A stretch of 64,000 nt of DNA from Euborellia annulipes (lineage: Eukaryota > Arthropoda > Insecta > Dermaptera > Anisolabididae): positions 1 to 64,000 of the forward strand of contig JAKCPI010010839.1 of the NCBI GenBank assembly GCA_023213315.1. Direction: 5' to 3'. A program made the position numbers and the translations under genes. Under the pieces are notes generated by a model. The model worked only from the letters and a program-made list of their open reading frames with translations, was not told where the DNA came from and did not search any database. This document shows, piece after piece, positions 1 through 11,600 of this stretch (its first letter is position 1; every line of letters starts with the position of its first letter).

Positions 1-99
1 TATAAGTATGATGATATATGATCTTCCATTTTAATTAGGTTAAAAATACCATGCGTGAATATTAGTGAGGGAAATTCTTTACTCATATATATATATATC

Positions 100-500
100 C
101 AGGGGCGCCGGAACGAATTTGAATCAGGGGGGGGGCAAAAAAATTTTTTTTAGAAAATTAAAATAATTTAATATGTTCAAATGGTATAAAACAAAAACAA
201 ATCAACTATAAAACTTTAAAAATCTTAAATAAAATCACAATTTTAATAAAATTAAAATTTTAAAAAAATTTGCTAGTGATTTTATCAAAAATTTTTGGAA
301 AAAATTTGTAAAAAAAATTTCTCTACTCTTTTAATTTTTTTTAATTTAGAAGATTTTATTTTTCAAAAGTAAAAATATATCATTTTTAAAAATAAATGAA
401 ATAAAGAAGAAATTTTGCCCCCCCCCCTGTCCCCCCCTAAAGGATGCCAGGAGGGGGCAATGTACCCTTGCCCCCCCCCACCCCAGTTCCGGCGCCTATG
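100..500. mobile_element. hAT-type MITE, CAGGGGCGCCGGAAC family, copy 1
   Basis: A 401-bp non-coding element begins CAGGGGCGCCGGAAC and ends with its inverted form GTTCCGGCGCCTATG. Direct 8-bp flanks TATATATC lie at 92-99 and 501-508, a target duplication typical of hAT elements, although the site is low-complexity. A G-tract follows the left terminus and C-tracts precede the right one; the interior is A/T-rich. It has no reading frame, so it would depend on a transposase made elsewhere. A second copy in inverse orientation lies at 12015-12410. Confidence 0.8.
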
Positions 501-575
501 TATATATCTAATTATAAAATAATTGTTTATCTTGGAGGAAATGGAGAAGTCAAAAAATTTTTAATTTGCTAACAG

Positions 576-849
576 CCTTCGAATTCAGAGACTCACATTC
601 TGTAAGTACACGGGTACCACGAGTTACCTTAGCTATGATTAGTATTTCTTCTCTTTCTATAAACCCTCTCTCTCTTATATATTTTTATTTTATAGGCCTA
701 CTTCGAAATCTTAACTGCTCTAATGTTATTTTTTCTTCTTTTTTTAGGTAGGGGATATCGTTTTCTCGCCGCTTTGGTTTTTTGCACCTGTTGATTTCAC
801 CCATAAAGAAATGGCGTTCAATAATGTTGCTTGAAAGAAAACAACACTG
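576..849 (+). other. Putative non-coding or 5' UTR exon pair (576-601 and 748-849)
   Basis: Two exon-like blocks have good splice borders. The first, 576-601, follows an AG after a T-rich tract and is followed by GTAAGT. The second, 748-849, follows a long pyrimidine run ending in TTTAG and is followed by GTGAGT. The second block has stops in the frame that would join it to the exon at 11249, so if real these are probably untranslated exons of a plus-strand transcript. No product is recognised. Chance occurrence in AT-rich DNA is possible. Confidence 0.28.
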
Positions 850-1103
850 GTGAGTAAAACAGTTTATATATTCTGTGTAATCTATCCTTTTGTCTTATAT
901 CAAGATCGGTAAAAAATGCGAGTAAAAATTAAATATAGGCCACATGCTCCCCCCCCCCCCAATTGTAATTAAGAAATTTTTATCGCTTGGAAAAAGGAGG
1001 GAATCAAACCCCCTGACTGTTTTAATTTTAATCAATATCTTTAGTTCGTATTTTGAGAAAATCTTAAAAATCTAAAAAAACAAGTACATTAGTAAAGTAC
1101 GTT

Positions 1104-1348
1104 CAAGGGCGGATCCAGAGGGGTTTGGGGGGGTAATCTGGTGTGACCCGTCGAACAGCACACTATTTTTTCTTAATTTCGGTAATTTAAAGGCGCATTC
1201 TGTACTTGCCAGAATATAAATACAAATCAAATTTTTAAGTATTAATTTTTAAAATTTTACATTAATTTTTTAAATAAGTTTTTTTTCAAATCTCGGGGGG
1301 GGGGGGGTAATTACCCCCTTTACCCCCCCCCCCTTCTATCCGCCCTTG
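1104..1348. mobile_element. hAT-type MITE, CAAGGGCGGAT family
   Basis: A 245-bp element has inverted termini CAAGGGCGGATCC and ATCCGCCCTTG. Perfect 8-bp flanks AGTACGTT lie at 1096-1103 and 1349-1356. Inside are a G-tract and a C-tract on either side of TAATTACC, and a TAATCTGGTGTGACC string shared with the end of the abundant interspersed repeat. There is no coding potential. A related right end lies at about 5535-5583. Confidence 0.82.
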
Positions 1349-3990
1349 AGTACGTTAGTACATCTTTGAGCAATTTTATTCAAAACCCTTAAGAAAGAGG
1401 CTTAGTAAATTGATAGTTAGCTAATGTATAAAATTTGAGTATCGAAGAGTTTTATATTTTTTGAATTATTCCCTTATTCGACATTTTTTGATATTTCTCT
1501 TGAAATTCATTAAATATATTGTGAAAAAATCTTAAATTCTTTGAAGGACTAACTATTCCTTTTAAAATATCAAAATATTTACCTAAATTTCTATGAAAGT
1601 CATTTTTTTAATTGCTTTTTTTTGTCTGTTTTAATGTTTTCTTAAAATTGCCATTACAAGGGTCTGTTCCCAATTAGCTTGAATTTTAGTTTTGACGTGA
1701 CAACGTCTTACAAATCATGTCTCTAGTGGCCGTTTTGGGAGGCATGCACGAAAAGTTTAGCGGCTTGAATAACTCCTCTGTCGTAAGAGTTATAATTATG
1801 TTGAATATACGGTTAGAAAGAATAATTTTTCAGCTAAATTCTCCATTTATTATTTTCCTATCATTTCATTTTGCCGCGCTGCGGTAAATTCTATTTTCAC
1901 AATAAATTTAATGAATTTCAAGTGAAAAAAATGTGGGTTAACTTAATAACTCAAAAACTATACAACTCTCGATACTCAAATTCAAACTTAAGCTATGTAC
2001 TCATTTCGTAGGCGTTTCGAGAAGAAAATCGGCCAAAGGGTAGCTTACTAGTTCTTTACTGATGTACTTTTTTTTTTAACACTCACACTTTTTTCTCATT
2101 CACACTCACACAGTTTTTTCGGCATCTCGGGCCATATAAGACTGACGATAAAATTTGATTATTTTTCTATTTTCTCAAAATTCCCTCTATTGATTTTGAT
2201 TTTGATTCAATTAACTGAACATAAAAAAAACAGTCGTGATGTCTTCGGCGTCTGGCCAATGCATATCTATATAGCTATATATGAGGATCAGAGGAAATAA
2301 AAAAATTTAATTAACACTTTTTATTATTTTTCAATTTCTGAGTTTATTATTATAATTAATTGGCTCTGATTTTTCATAAGACGAGATAGAAGAAATCCCT
2401 GCTTTCCAATTGAAAAATTCTGAATTTTAAGGAATTTTTGGGCCTCTCCTTTTTGGGATTTGATTTATTTTTCTTTTCTCTTTTCTCTATAAAAGAGTAA
2501 AAATTCATCTCCAAATTCTAATGGGAAGTTGGTCAAAAAGAGCGTGACAGACAGACGGACAAAGTATAATTATTTTTATATCTGTGGTTTAAAAGTTAAA
2601 GAAAATTTTCTATGCTGTTAGCACAGAGGTAAAATTCTCCCTTCTTGTGTTAGGGGCTCACTTCCAGTCCCGAGCGATGAAATTTTCAAAATTATATTTA
2701 GTCTCATATTTGTTAATTCTTCGATAAATTATTAATAACCGGCCTTTGAAGGATGGACTAAGAATTCGATGCTTCTTTAATGGTCATTTGAAGTTTTCAA
2801 ATTTTCAGAAACACTCCTTTAAATTATCATCAAATAACAACCGGTTATTTTTTTCCCGTAGAATATTCGAATCACAGGTTTTCGGTTCATGTCCTCAGAT
2901 GATCAAAGTCCCTTTAGAGAGAAATACGATTGAATTCAGATGCAATCTGAATTATTCAAAATCGATTGCATTTTGTTAAAAAAAAATAAAAAATAGGTAA
3001 ATTTGTCTTTTAGAAAACTCAACCTTTAGATGGAAATGTAGAAGAACCTTGGAGCGCATAATATTTTGTATTTAAATGTTCTGTATTGTCTGTCATTAAT
3101 ACATATTTGATTAACATAACTCTTTTTAACTGATTTTCGAAATTTAATTATTTTTTTTAAAGTGTTTTGAAAACTTGAAATGCAAATTTTATCTTAGATT
3201 TTGTACGTACATAGAACGATTTCATTTAAAACATCTTTCAATCTGTGCGTGACTCGCTTCCGGTGGACCATTCGGAAATGAGTTCATTAAATTAAAAAAA
3301 AAATATTAAAACACCTTCCATGTTATTAGATTGAAAAAAATATTAAAACAACTTTCCACAAGAGGTTTTAATATTTTTTTTTTCTAATATAAAACCCCCG
3401 ATTACTTAATTTTATAGAATGCGCGACCCGCTAGAGGCGGTCCTCGCAAATATCTTTGCGACAGTAAATTGTTTTAAATCTAATCGCTTTTTGTGCAAAT
3501 CCTAAGATAATAATTAACTTTCGAAATGCACTACGAAATTTCGAAAACTTAAAAAAAAAAACAGCATTGATTTAGGGGGTGAATAAGGGGGGCCCCCGAA
3601 ATTTTTCAAATCTATATACATATGTGTTACGGGTATATGGCCAATATCTATAGGCCTATAGATGGAAAATTCTTAAAATTAGGCATCATAAATATCTGGA
3701 AAATGTCTTCTACTTAAAAAAAAAAAATGTTCAGGTCGAAAATTCTAAAAAATTCATAACTCGAAAACTATAAAAAATCGCATAACATACATGGGGATGA
3801 TTCGGGTACCCCAAGGGGTGGTCTATCTCTGGACTTCCGCTTGACACTATTTTGTTTTTTTTTTTGTTTTTATTTTTAAAAAAAACCACACTTTTTCTCA
3901 TTCCCACTCACACTCACATTCACACAGTCTTTTCGGCAACTCAGGCCATATAAGACATTTACGATATCCGTCATTAATTAATATACATAT
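1349..3990. other. AT-rich intergenic stretch
   Basis: No supported gene. At about 2010-2200 there is a diverged piece of the abundant interspersed repeat (the 'tcggccaaa...ctttactgatgtac' segment). The open frame at 2746-2979 has no recognisable domain and no splice context. A pair of partly inverted A/T-rich repeats occurs at about 3300-3395. Confidence 0.4.
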
Positions 3991-4131
3991 ATTGGGGGGC
4001 CAGGCATTCTTATTTAAGCCATTTGATATCCAAATGGCTTAAATAAAATCATCGGACTGCCTGGGGTCCGAACCCGCGACTTTTGGTATACGAGGTTAGC
4101 ACGCTAACCCCTACACAAAGCCCGAGGGCGA
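3991..4131 (-). repeat. tRNA-like SINE with hairpin tail, copy 1
   Basis: On the minus strand a tRNA-like head carries an A-box-like GTAGGGGTTAGCG and a B-box-like GGTTCGGACCC, the internal RNA polymerase III promoter elements. It is followed by a 3' body whose inverted halves TTATTTAAGCCATTTGG and CCAAATGGCTTAAATAA form a hairpin, and then by GAATGCCTGG. Copies at 51311-51448 and 56545-56675 share head and tail. It is a SINE, not a functional tRNA gene, since no cloverleaf closes around an anticodon arm. Confidence 0.7.
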
Positions 4132-4254
4132 CACCATTTTTTGAGACATCCTGTACGAGTATATCACACAAAAAATGAATTCATTAGATTTCTTCAATAA
4201 ATATATTATTATATTTCTATTGAAAAAAGCCAAGTTTGCTTTGAGTGTGTATAC

Positions 4255-4588
4255 CAGCGTTTCCCAACCTTTTGAAGTCCACGGCACCCCAAAGGTGCGT
4301 TGGGAATAATATTACACACTAGCGGCACTCTTCCTTTTTTTTCCCCTATCAAAACGAGATTTTTTCCGCCCTGGGGCAAATTTTTTTCCCTTGCGTGAAA
4401 ATTATTTGACCTTTTTTTTGGCAAAGCTTAATTTTTTCCGACCTTCGGAAATTTTTGCAGCTTCCATTTTTATCATTTGACCTTTTTTTTAGCAAAACTT
4501 TATTTTTTCCGCTTCTTTATTTTTATTTTTTCTAAATATCTCGCGGCACCCCTTAGGCATTCTCGGGGCACACAGTTGGGAACCACTG
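4255..4588. mobile_element. hAT-type MITE, CAGCGTTTCCCAACC termini
   Basis: A 334-bp element with termini CAGCGTTTCCCAACC and GGTTGGGAACCACTG in inverted form. It is flanked by 8-bp duplications that differ at one base (GTGTATAC at 4247-4254, GTGAATAC at 4589-4596). The termini match the familiar hAT pattern CAGTGGTTCTCAACC. The interior repeats a CGGCACCCC / GACCTTTTTTTT motif. It encodes nothing credible. Confidence 0.85.
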
Positions 4589-5217
4589 GTGAATACAATT
4601 GGAAATAAAAGTTGAGGTTCTGGAAAGTAGGCAACCCTCCCACCTCCGCTTCCGAATAAGCCCTATTTCTGTTAAAGGACTTTTGATATTTAATCTTTTA
4701 ATCAAAAACCATTGGCCGGAATCTATTGTGAGTAAAATATAAAATAAAAACGATCTATAATTAGTTTTCAAAGAATTTAACAAATTTCATTTACTTATTA
4801 TAAATATTTGACTATCATATTCATATTTGTTGGGTCGATTGGGAATTTCTCATCATATAACGATGACCAACAGTCGCCGTTTAAAACCGATTGGCATTAA
4901 TTTACTGCATTCCAAGTTTGTTTACCGGATTTTCAAGCATTTGAGCAAATTGTTTTAATTGCTTTAGTTTACATCTAAACACGAAAATTCCGAGTTTATT
5001 CTCATTCCTGGGATATAATAAAAACCAAATTTTGTTTAGTTTTTTCTTCTCGATTATATAAATTCGTCATTTTAATAATTTTCTTTCGTGGCCCATTTTA
5101 ATGATATATAATTCATTAATTGAATTAATCATGCATTATTAGTAGAATAAAATTTATTCATTGTTTTATTTATTTATTTATTTATTTTTTTATTTTTTTG
5201 TTTCATTATCTGAGGCG

Positions 5218-5590
5218 ATCTATTTCAATTCAATTGAAATAAATTCTTTTTCTGGGATGTGAGCCCTTGACTTTCGACACATCAAGGGCTTATTCATTGT
5301 TGTTTATTTATTTCTTTTGTGTCCTCTTTTTGCGGAACCAAAAATTTTTTGCCCGTACGTAAAAGTTTGATTTGAATTTAATACAAATTTTTAAAATTTT
5401 ACATTAAAAATAAATTTAAAAAAAAAAGAATTTTCGGGGGGATTAGAGGTAAATTATTTTATATAATAATAATAATAAATAAAAATAATATAATTTTTAT
5501 ATATTTAATATATTATAATATAATATATAATAATCTGCGGGGGGGGGTAATTACCCCCTTTACCCCCCTTGTATCCGCCCTTGCTTTAAA
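5218..5590. repeat. Fragments of SINE-like hairpin and MITE right end
   Basis: At 5220-5285 an ATTTCAATTCAATTGAAAT palindrome adjoins a GAGCCCTTGACTTT segment that resembles the SINE-type hairpin tails elsewhere in the window. At 5535-5583 a G-tract, TAATTACC, a C-tract and ATCCGCCCTTG reproduce the right end of the element at 1104-1348. The left end is not identifiable, so this is a truncated or rearranged copy. Confidence 0.45.
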
Positions 5591-5664
5591 TATATAGAGA
5601 GAAAGTATTTTTTTTTTTTTTTACTTTTTTAATGTTGGTTATTTTTTATGAACAAATAATTAAC

Positions 5665-5844
5665 TCGACTGGTTTTTACTTTCTCTTACCTATGTATATA
5701 TGTAATATATATAGAGAGAGCAAGTATTGGTTTCATGTCAAAAATTCGATGTCGAGATTTTGATGGATCTTTACGTTTTGAGGTCCCCTGTATCCAAAAA
5801 AGTGGTTTTCGCGACATGGTCTGTCTGTCTGTGTGTCTGTCTGT

Positions 5845-5878
<34 letters not shown>

Positions 5879-6378
5879 TCAATTTTAAGCATGAAGGAAT
5901 TGAGCTATGAGGCTGAAATTTTATATTTAAGTTAAACACCCCCCGGGACCGGAAAAATAAGCTTTTAATCAAAATCGGCCAAAAAGTACTAGTACTTTAC
6001 TGATGTACTTTTTCAGTTTTTTTTCGATTTTCTCAAAATTCGCTCTAACGATTTTGATTAAAATTCAAAAATCAATTATTTTTTAGATGCTCTTTCAAAT
6101 GTATATTCTCGTTTTGCTCTCAAAATTGTTTGAAGCACACTTTACTCTTGTGCTTCATAGAGAAGATAGGAGAAATGGTTGCCATGGTAACAAAATATAA
6201 ATATTTTTCTATGTTTATAAATTTGACGTCAAATTGATTAAATTCTAATATTCCCTATTGGCGGAAACTAAATACATGTCGACACAAAAAATCTGGTGTG
6301 ACAAGCACAGAACACAACTTTCGATTACCGAAGGTAAGAGAAAGTTGTGTGCTGTGCGCCAGTCACACCAGATTTTTA
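5665..6378 (+). repeat. Abundant ACTTTCTCTTACC interspersed repeat, copy A
   Basis: The copy starts with ACTTTCTCTTACC, a TA-rich spacer and AGAGAGCAAGTATTGG. A segment with TCGATGTCGAGATTTTGATGG and a CTGT/GT microsatellite (5819-5878) follows, then ATTTTATATTTAAGTTA, then TGGTTGCCATGGTAAC (6176-6191). It ends in a hairpin whose arms read ATCTGGTGTGACAAGCACAG and its complement (6291-6375). Related copies or pieces occur near 9678, 12905, 25050, 35810, 48696, 50266, 51740, 54420, 58389 and 62145. No open frame is conserved, so it is a non-autonomous repeat of unknown class. Confidence 0.75.
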
Positions 6379-6879
6379 TTATTTATTTAAGAGAATCTCT
6401 TTTGAATATATTAATGTTTTGCAAAAATAATTATTTAAAAGTATTATTTACCTCTTTATTTCTATATTTTTTAATTACTATCGCTAAATGATTATATATA
6501 TTTTTAGAAGATGAAAAAGGTCAATTCAGTCCTCGAGAATTTCGAGAATGAAACATGAATACATTATAATAAAATAATATATTTATTCTCTCTAGTTGAC
6601 AATTATATAATCTCAGACCTCTTGGGTTTCGTTTATATATTTTTATCTTTTTTTTTTTTAAATAGGCCTAATTGTTTTGAGGCAAATGGGGGGTTAAGCC
6701 AATTAAATATTGGATTGAAAAAAAGATATTTCTCCTGTTCATTTACTTTTTTTACAAAAATAATTTTCCGCCAATCCCTAGAAGGTTCTCTTTAAATATA
6801 TAAAATTTGGTTTCGAAATTCCAACGAAAAGTTGCGAGCATTAGCGAATTATATATAGGCCTATCGACGTTCTAATAAG

Positions 6880-7135
6880 TAAAGTGCCTAACTCCATTTT
6901 TGTTTATTTTTCAGGAGAGGCAAAAAAACATTTCATTGTCATTGTTAGAGCCAATGTTAAACACTTCTCGAACTGAAAAATTTGCATTACACTCCTACCC
7001 AGTTCAGGGCAAAAGGAGAATGATATTTTTCGACAGAAAATACAAAAAAATGATTTTCGAAAAAAAAGTGGAGTTGGAGACACTTTTCTACAGAGAGCGT
7101 CGATATATATTCCTACTTCTAAACAATTTATAGAA
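6880..7135 (+). repeat. Interspersed repeat R2, copy 1
   Basis: About 250 bp share high identity with 27150-27390: the blocks AAGTGCCTAAC, GTTAGAGCCAATGTTAAACA, CCCAGTTCAGGGC and GAGAGCGTCGATATA occur in both. Both copies keep a fairly open frame (here 6900-7133) whose translations share LLEPMLN and SYPVQG. No protein family is recognised and indels shift the frame between copies, so this is a repeat with possible coding ancestry. Confidence 0.5.
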
Positions 7136-8014
7136 AGATGGCTTCAAAATAAATATTTCATTTGAAAATGATATGACAAAATTTCATACATATTTATTAA
7201 TAAAGTAAAAAATTGAAAATGCAAAAAAAATTATTAAAAAAAAATACAAAAGCTAAGGTGGATTTTGGCAGGTCTCTCAAGAGCTCTAGAACAAGGCCAT
7301 CTCGGAGTTGAGAGGGCTTTAGAGAGAATTACAACACAAAGGCACATTTGTAAACAGGCAAGGAGAGGATTCAGTACAAGGCCAAATATAGGGCTTAGAT
7401 ATAGGCTATATTGATTGGCGGATTTAGGAGACTTCTTTTCTTTTTTTTCCTTCTTAAATTAAATATTGTTCTTTTTTTTAAGTGGATTTAATCTAAATTC
7501 CTATGATTAATTTATATGGATAAAGAAGAGAGTTCAAAGAAAAATTTAATTCGCTATATTCTTATGGGATTAGTGAAGTTTTTCATTACATGGATCTGCA
7601 TCTTTTTTATATTACATTTTATGAAAATAATAAAAAAACATTAGAGGCCTTTAGGGATATCTCCCTTTTGATACGAGTGGCGCTTACTTTTTTAATTTTT
7701 GGGACTCCCAATTTACAATTGAGGAGCAACAATTGCGAAATAGAATTGTAGGCAAATTCTTTTAATATAATCAAAGTTCTTCATGTCGGCTCTAAACATT
7801 CATTGTGATACTAAACACATATATAAATCTATTCTCTAAAAACAGACGTTAAAATTTAACATCAATAAATGGGTGTTAAAAAGTAAAGTAATAACATCAG
7901 CGTTAAAAAAATGCTATTCTCTAAATCAAGTTGTAACAGCGACGTTAACATTTTATTTTTTAGCACCCAATGTTAAGGATTCTTATGAAGATATATCTTT
8001 ACTTTTTCGTGTTT

Positions 8015-8420
8015 TTAGTAGGAACCGACCGAATATTCGGTTTCGGTTACGGTTTCGGCCAGTTTCGGCCAAAAATCATGGTTTCGGCCGTAGTTTCGGT
8101 TTCGGCCAAAAAGTGGCCGAACCTTTCGGCCGGCCGAAACCAGAGTCTGAAAAAATGGGATGAGACTCGCATGCAACAAAAAAAAAAAAAGGTCAAATAA
8201 TTTGCACTTGGAGGGAGAAAAAAATTTTAGTCTCCCTAAAAAAAAGGTAAAATGATTTTCACGGGAGGGAAAAAAATTCAAAAAAAAAAAGGTAAAATGA
8301 AAAAAAAAAATTTTATAAGGAAATACAAGTTTCGGTTTCGGTTACGGTTTCGGCCGAAACTAAGGTTGAGGCCGAATATTCGGTTTCGGCTGAAAATCTT
8401 GTTTCGGTCGGACCCTAGTT
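8015..8420. repeat. TTTCGG-rich inserted block
   Basis: About 400 bp dominated by TTTCGGTTTCGGTTACGG and its complement, sitting between two direct copies of the host element segment. The ends are partly inverted (AGGAACCGACCGAATATTCGG at left; the complement of the right end starts TAGGGTCCGACCGAAACAAG), suggesting a separate insertion. The middle is A/G-rich. No coding function is inferred from the frames here. Confidence 0.5.
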
Positions 8421-8699
8421 TTTAGACTCCTCGATAACCTCTCGCGCATGCGCATTACTAACTTGATCTAGTAGGCCTATCTGGCACAACAGAGTTAAAA
8501 AAATGCTATTCTCTAAACAAAGTTTTAACAGCGACGTTAACATGTTGCTTCTAAAAGCTGTCAAAATCATAACCTTACTTTTTAGGTTAAAGACGCCATC
8601 TTTATGCATTAAATACGGCGTTAAAATATTAAAGGCACCCCCTAGACATCACATTAATTTTTAACACTATTTACTAAATGTTAACGCTTTGGGTTTAAA

Positions 8700-8762
8700 G
8701 TTTTTATCAAATTAAATTGACTTTGCAGCTTCTTCTAAAAGTCAATTTAATTTGATAAAAAC
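8700..8762. repeat. Near-perfect hairpin
   Basis: The arm GTTTTTATCAAATTAAATTG is followed after a short loop by its exact complement CAATTTAATTTGATAAAAAC. The stem is about 25 bp. It lies within the MITE-like element 7828-8870 and may be its internal symmetry or a small separate fold-back. Confidence 0.6.
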
Positions 8763-8931
8763 CTCGTCTGAATCAGCATATGAATTTGAAGTTTTTGCTT
8801 TAATTTGAGGGAAGGAAGTGTTAAAATGAATTAACGCTGTTAAAAGTTAACGTTTGTGCTAGAGAATAGACCTGTGTAGGCTTACTTTGTCGTGTATCGC
8901 AAATATTTTTCGTGACACCTTTGGACATAGA

Positions 8932-9570
8932 CATAGGCGTAGCCACGGGGGGGGGGGTTTTGGGGGTTCAAACCCCCCATTGGACCCAAGCCATGACTAG
9001 ATATTCAAGCTCTATAATGCAAAATACTTTTTCTCTCTATATATTTCATATATAGGGTAAGAGAATGTAAAATATAATAATTTTCTCTAGCTTAAAAAAA
9101 AAAAAAAATTAAATAAAACGCAATAAATTCGAGAAAATTCAGAATTTTCCCATTGAAAAGAATTGATTTTTGTTATGCTTTATAAAAAATTAAAGCCGCT
9201 TAAAATTGATTAAATCTCGCAAATGAAAAATAATAAAAATTATTATATAAATAAATTTTTTATTTTTTTTCTTAAAGAGGTCTGAGATAGGAGTCTGATC
9301 AAGAGAAACACATAGAGGGACACCCCCGGTATTTTAGGCCCATATACATAAAATTAATAGATTTGCATTATTTGATGCCTGATACGAGTTGATTGAAAAA
9401 TTGCGGCACTTAATTAAGAAAGGGCGGGCCCGAGCCACCCCCGAGGGGGGTCCAGGGGGCTAGCCATATATTTCATTAGACGCCTTATACTGCCCCATTA
9501 GTCGGGGTGGGGAGGGGGGGAGAAATAATCCTAAACCCCCCCCCATCAAAAATTTCTGGCTACGCCTATG
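8932..9570. mobile_element. hAT-type MITE, CATAGGCGTAGCCA termini
   Basis: A 639-bp element with inverted termini CATAGGCGTAGCCA and TGGCTACGCCTATG. It is flanked by perfect 8-bp duplications GACATAGA (8924-8931, 9571-9578). The left terminus is followed by a G-tract and the right is preceded by a C-tract. It contains an AT-rich interior and no gene. Confidence 0.85.
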
Positions 9571-9677
9571 GACATAGACTTGATCCGAAACGTCTCCTTA
9601 GCATCCAAAAACTTTCTTTTATTGCTCCCATCTGCTTTCTATTAATACAGTATATTCACTTTTAAAGAATAATAATT

Positions 9678-9850
9678 TTTACTTTCTCTTACCTATATAA
9701 ATATTAATAGAGAGAAAGTATTGGATTTACGTCAAAAACTCGATGTCGCGATTTTGAAACAAATACAGGATTTGAGGTCCACTGTGCCCAAAAAAATAGT
9801 GAGTCTGTCTAGGTGAAGAAAATATCTCAAAAATAATTTTACTGAACTTT
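9678..9850 (+). repeat. Abundant interspersed repeat, truncated copy
   Basis: Begins with the constant end ACTTTCTCTTACC, then a TA-rich spacer, AGAGAGAAAGTATTGG and CGATGTCGCGATTTTG, and stops near AAAATATCTC. The far part with the terminal hairpin is missing. Confidence 0.65.
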
Positions 9851-10606
9851 AACCTTATACCTTATATATTTATCGGGGACGTAATTTTTTTGATGAAGCG
9901 GGAGAGGAGAACTCATATTTGAAGATTCAACCTTCTCCCCCTCTCCTCAAACATCAAAGAAAAAAGGAAATATATTTTTTAAAGGATAGTCTCCAAGATC
10001 GATGAATACCTATATATATTATATATTGGATATTTTTCATAAGCAAGTTCCACTCGCTCCCCCGCCTTTATACCAATATACGCCCCTGATATTGACTGGT
10101 GTGGCAAAGCGAGTAATGCTGTTTTTTCATTCTATATTTTTTCAAAAAAAATAAGTGGGCGAAAAAATTAATCAAATGAGATCTCATGAGGATATGGATA
10201 TGGATTTTCGATAATTTTCGATTTAAAAAAAAAAAAAATCGAAAGAAAATTTATTGGTAAAATGATCCTGATGATATTCAACTCAAGGGAATAAAGTTAT
10301 GAGATTAGAGACATCCTAAAAAAAACTGAACATATCATTTTTTTTTATAATTGGACAGGCAGTAAATTCTGATAAAATATTCATTGATCCATGTCCCAAT
10401 TAATAAATAAAAAATATGATTTATTTACGGCCCATTGAATTATTTTAAGAAATAAAAAAAAAAATAGATTTTTTATGTTGAGAAATAGGCAATATTAGGA
10501 CTTATTCCTAATGCTGAACGCACACCGATTGAGCAAAACGCTCAATGACAAACACTGTATGCGTTGACCCATAGAAAAACCATTGAAAAACAGTTCTAGG
10601 CACGAT

Positions 10607-10962
10607 CAGAGGCGTACCGAGCCTGTTGGGGGCCTGGGGCGGCACTAGAAGAGGGGGCCTTATATTGATATTTTTTTTTGGGGAGGGGGTACTCATCTTT
10701 AAATATCCCTCTCCTCCACACACAAAAATATTTTTAAAATACCTTATATCCCTGAACCCCAAGGGCCCCGGGGCCTCTCAAAGGGAAATTTTCATTAAAT
10801 TTTGTTTTTTTTTTTTTATCTAAATTTTTCCCTTTTTACTTGAGCCCTGAGGGCCCGGGGCCTCTCAAAGGGAAATTTTCATTAAATTTTGTTTTTATAA
10901 ATATATGGGGGCCTGGGACGGACCGCCCCCCTTGCCTCCCCCCCCCCCTCGGTACGCCACTG
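10607..10962. mobile_element. MITE with CAGAGGCGTACCGAG termini
   Basis: A 356-bp element with inverted termini CAGAGGCGTACCGAG and CTCGGTACGCCACTG, G-rich on the left (GGGGGCCTGGGGCGGC) and C-rich on the right. A direct repeat, GGGCCTCTCAAAGGGAAATT, occurs twice inside. No flanking duplication was found by eye. The open frames over it (10508-10762 minus and 10626-10823 plus) follow the repeat and are not genes. Confidence 0.7.
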
Positions 10963-11248
10963 AATGGAAATTATTGATATGATTTGTTTTAAATCTCCAT
11001 GTCTCAAGTATTTAGGTATTTAGATTCAAAGTTAATAAACAAATCTGAATTTTTTAAAGTGACCCACTTCATTTTCAGACGAGTTTATTTTTTCTACAAT
11101 CCGAAATGATAATAAAACTCATCTTTAATATTCAATATTTGTACTTCAAATCGAAATATTTTTGCAAAATTAAAAATAATCATTGAATTTTATTCCATAT
11201 ATACTGTATATATATTTTAACAAACAATCATTTTTTCTTCTTTTCCAG

Positions 11249-11347
11249 AAATTCTTCAAACGCCTAAAAGTTCTACGCATGACTTCTCAAATTTTTGTGC
11301 ATCCTATTTGACATTTGCTGCTCCTCGAAGCGACTCTGCTGCATTCG
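11249..11347 (+). CDS. Putative coding exon A (unrecognised, phase 1-1)
   Basis: A 99-bp block bounded by a pyrimidine-rich acceptor TTCTTTTCCAG and a donor CG/GTGAGT. Taking two leading bases, it is open throughout (starts ILQTPKSSTHDFSNF, ends RSDSAAF plus one base), so both borders are phase 1. The next plus-strand exon-like block (13707-13805) is also 99 bp and phase 1-1, and can be joined without a frameshift. Diverged copies on the minus strand (for example 28027-28116 and near 26280, 27580, 22490, 23930) keep the CTGCTGCATTCG end but have stops or lost donors. No domain is recognised; an untranslated exon is an alternative. Confidence 0.33.
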
Positions 11348-11600
11348 GTGAGTAATTTAATTAGTTATTGTTTTCTTTTAAGTTTGGATCCAAGTCTTAA
11401 ATGAAAGGAATTGAATACATCCAAGGGCTTTATATAAATAATTAAAATTAAATATCAATTGAAATGATATTTGTTTGTGTCTTGTACTTCCATCGTCAAA
11501 TATAAATAAATTACACTTAACTATAAAATTTTTTCAATATAAAACAATTATCATTTTAATTGAAGCTTAATGAGTGATGCCGAGAGAAATTGTAGATCAA

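Larger units (their letters stand above)
7828..8870. mobile_element. MITE-like element with TCTATTCTCTA termini, containing a nested insertion
   Basis: The left end TCTATTCTCTAAAAACAGACG is mirrored by the right end, whose complement starts TCTATTCTCTAGCACAAACG. Inside, the segment AAAAAATGCTATTCTCTAAA...ACAGCGACGTTAACAT occurs twice directly (about 7908-7950 and 8498-8542), on either side of a TTTCGG-rich insertion. A hairpin lies at 8700-8762. No coding capacity and no clear flanking duplication. Confidence 0.5.

Noticed and set aside
5686..5972. Thr/His repeat peptides on the minus strand
   Set aside because: They are translations of a GT/CTGT microsatellite inside the interspersed repeat.
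8015..8281. Overlapping frames encoding NRPNIRFRLRF-type peptides
   Set aside because: They are translations of the TTTCGG repeat in several frames.
10508..10823. Proline/glycine-rich frames on both strands
   Set aside because: They lie on the termini of a MITE with G- and C-tracts.
748..11347. Joining the exon at 748-849 to exon A as one reading frame
   Set aside because: The frame needed for a phase-1 join has a TAA inside 748-849.
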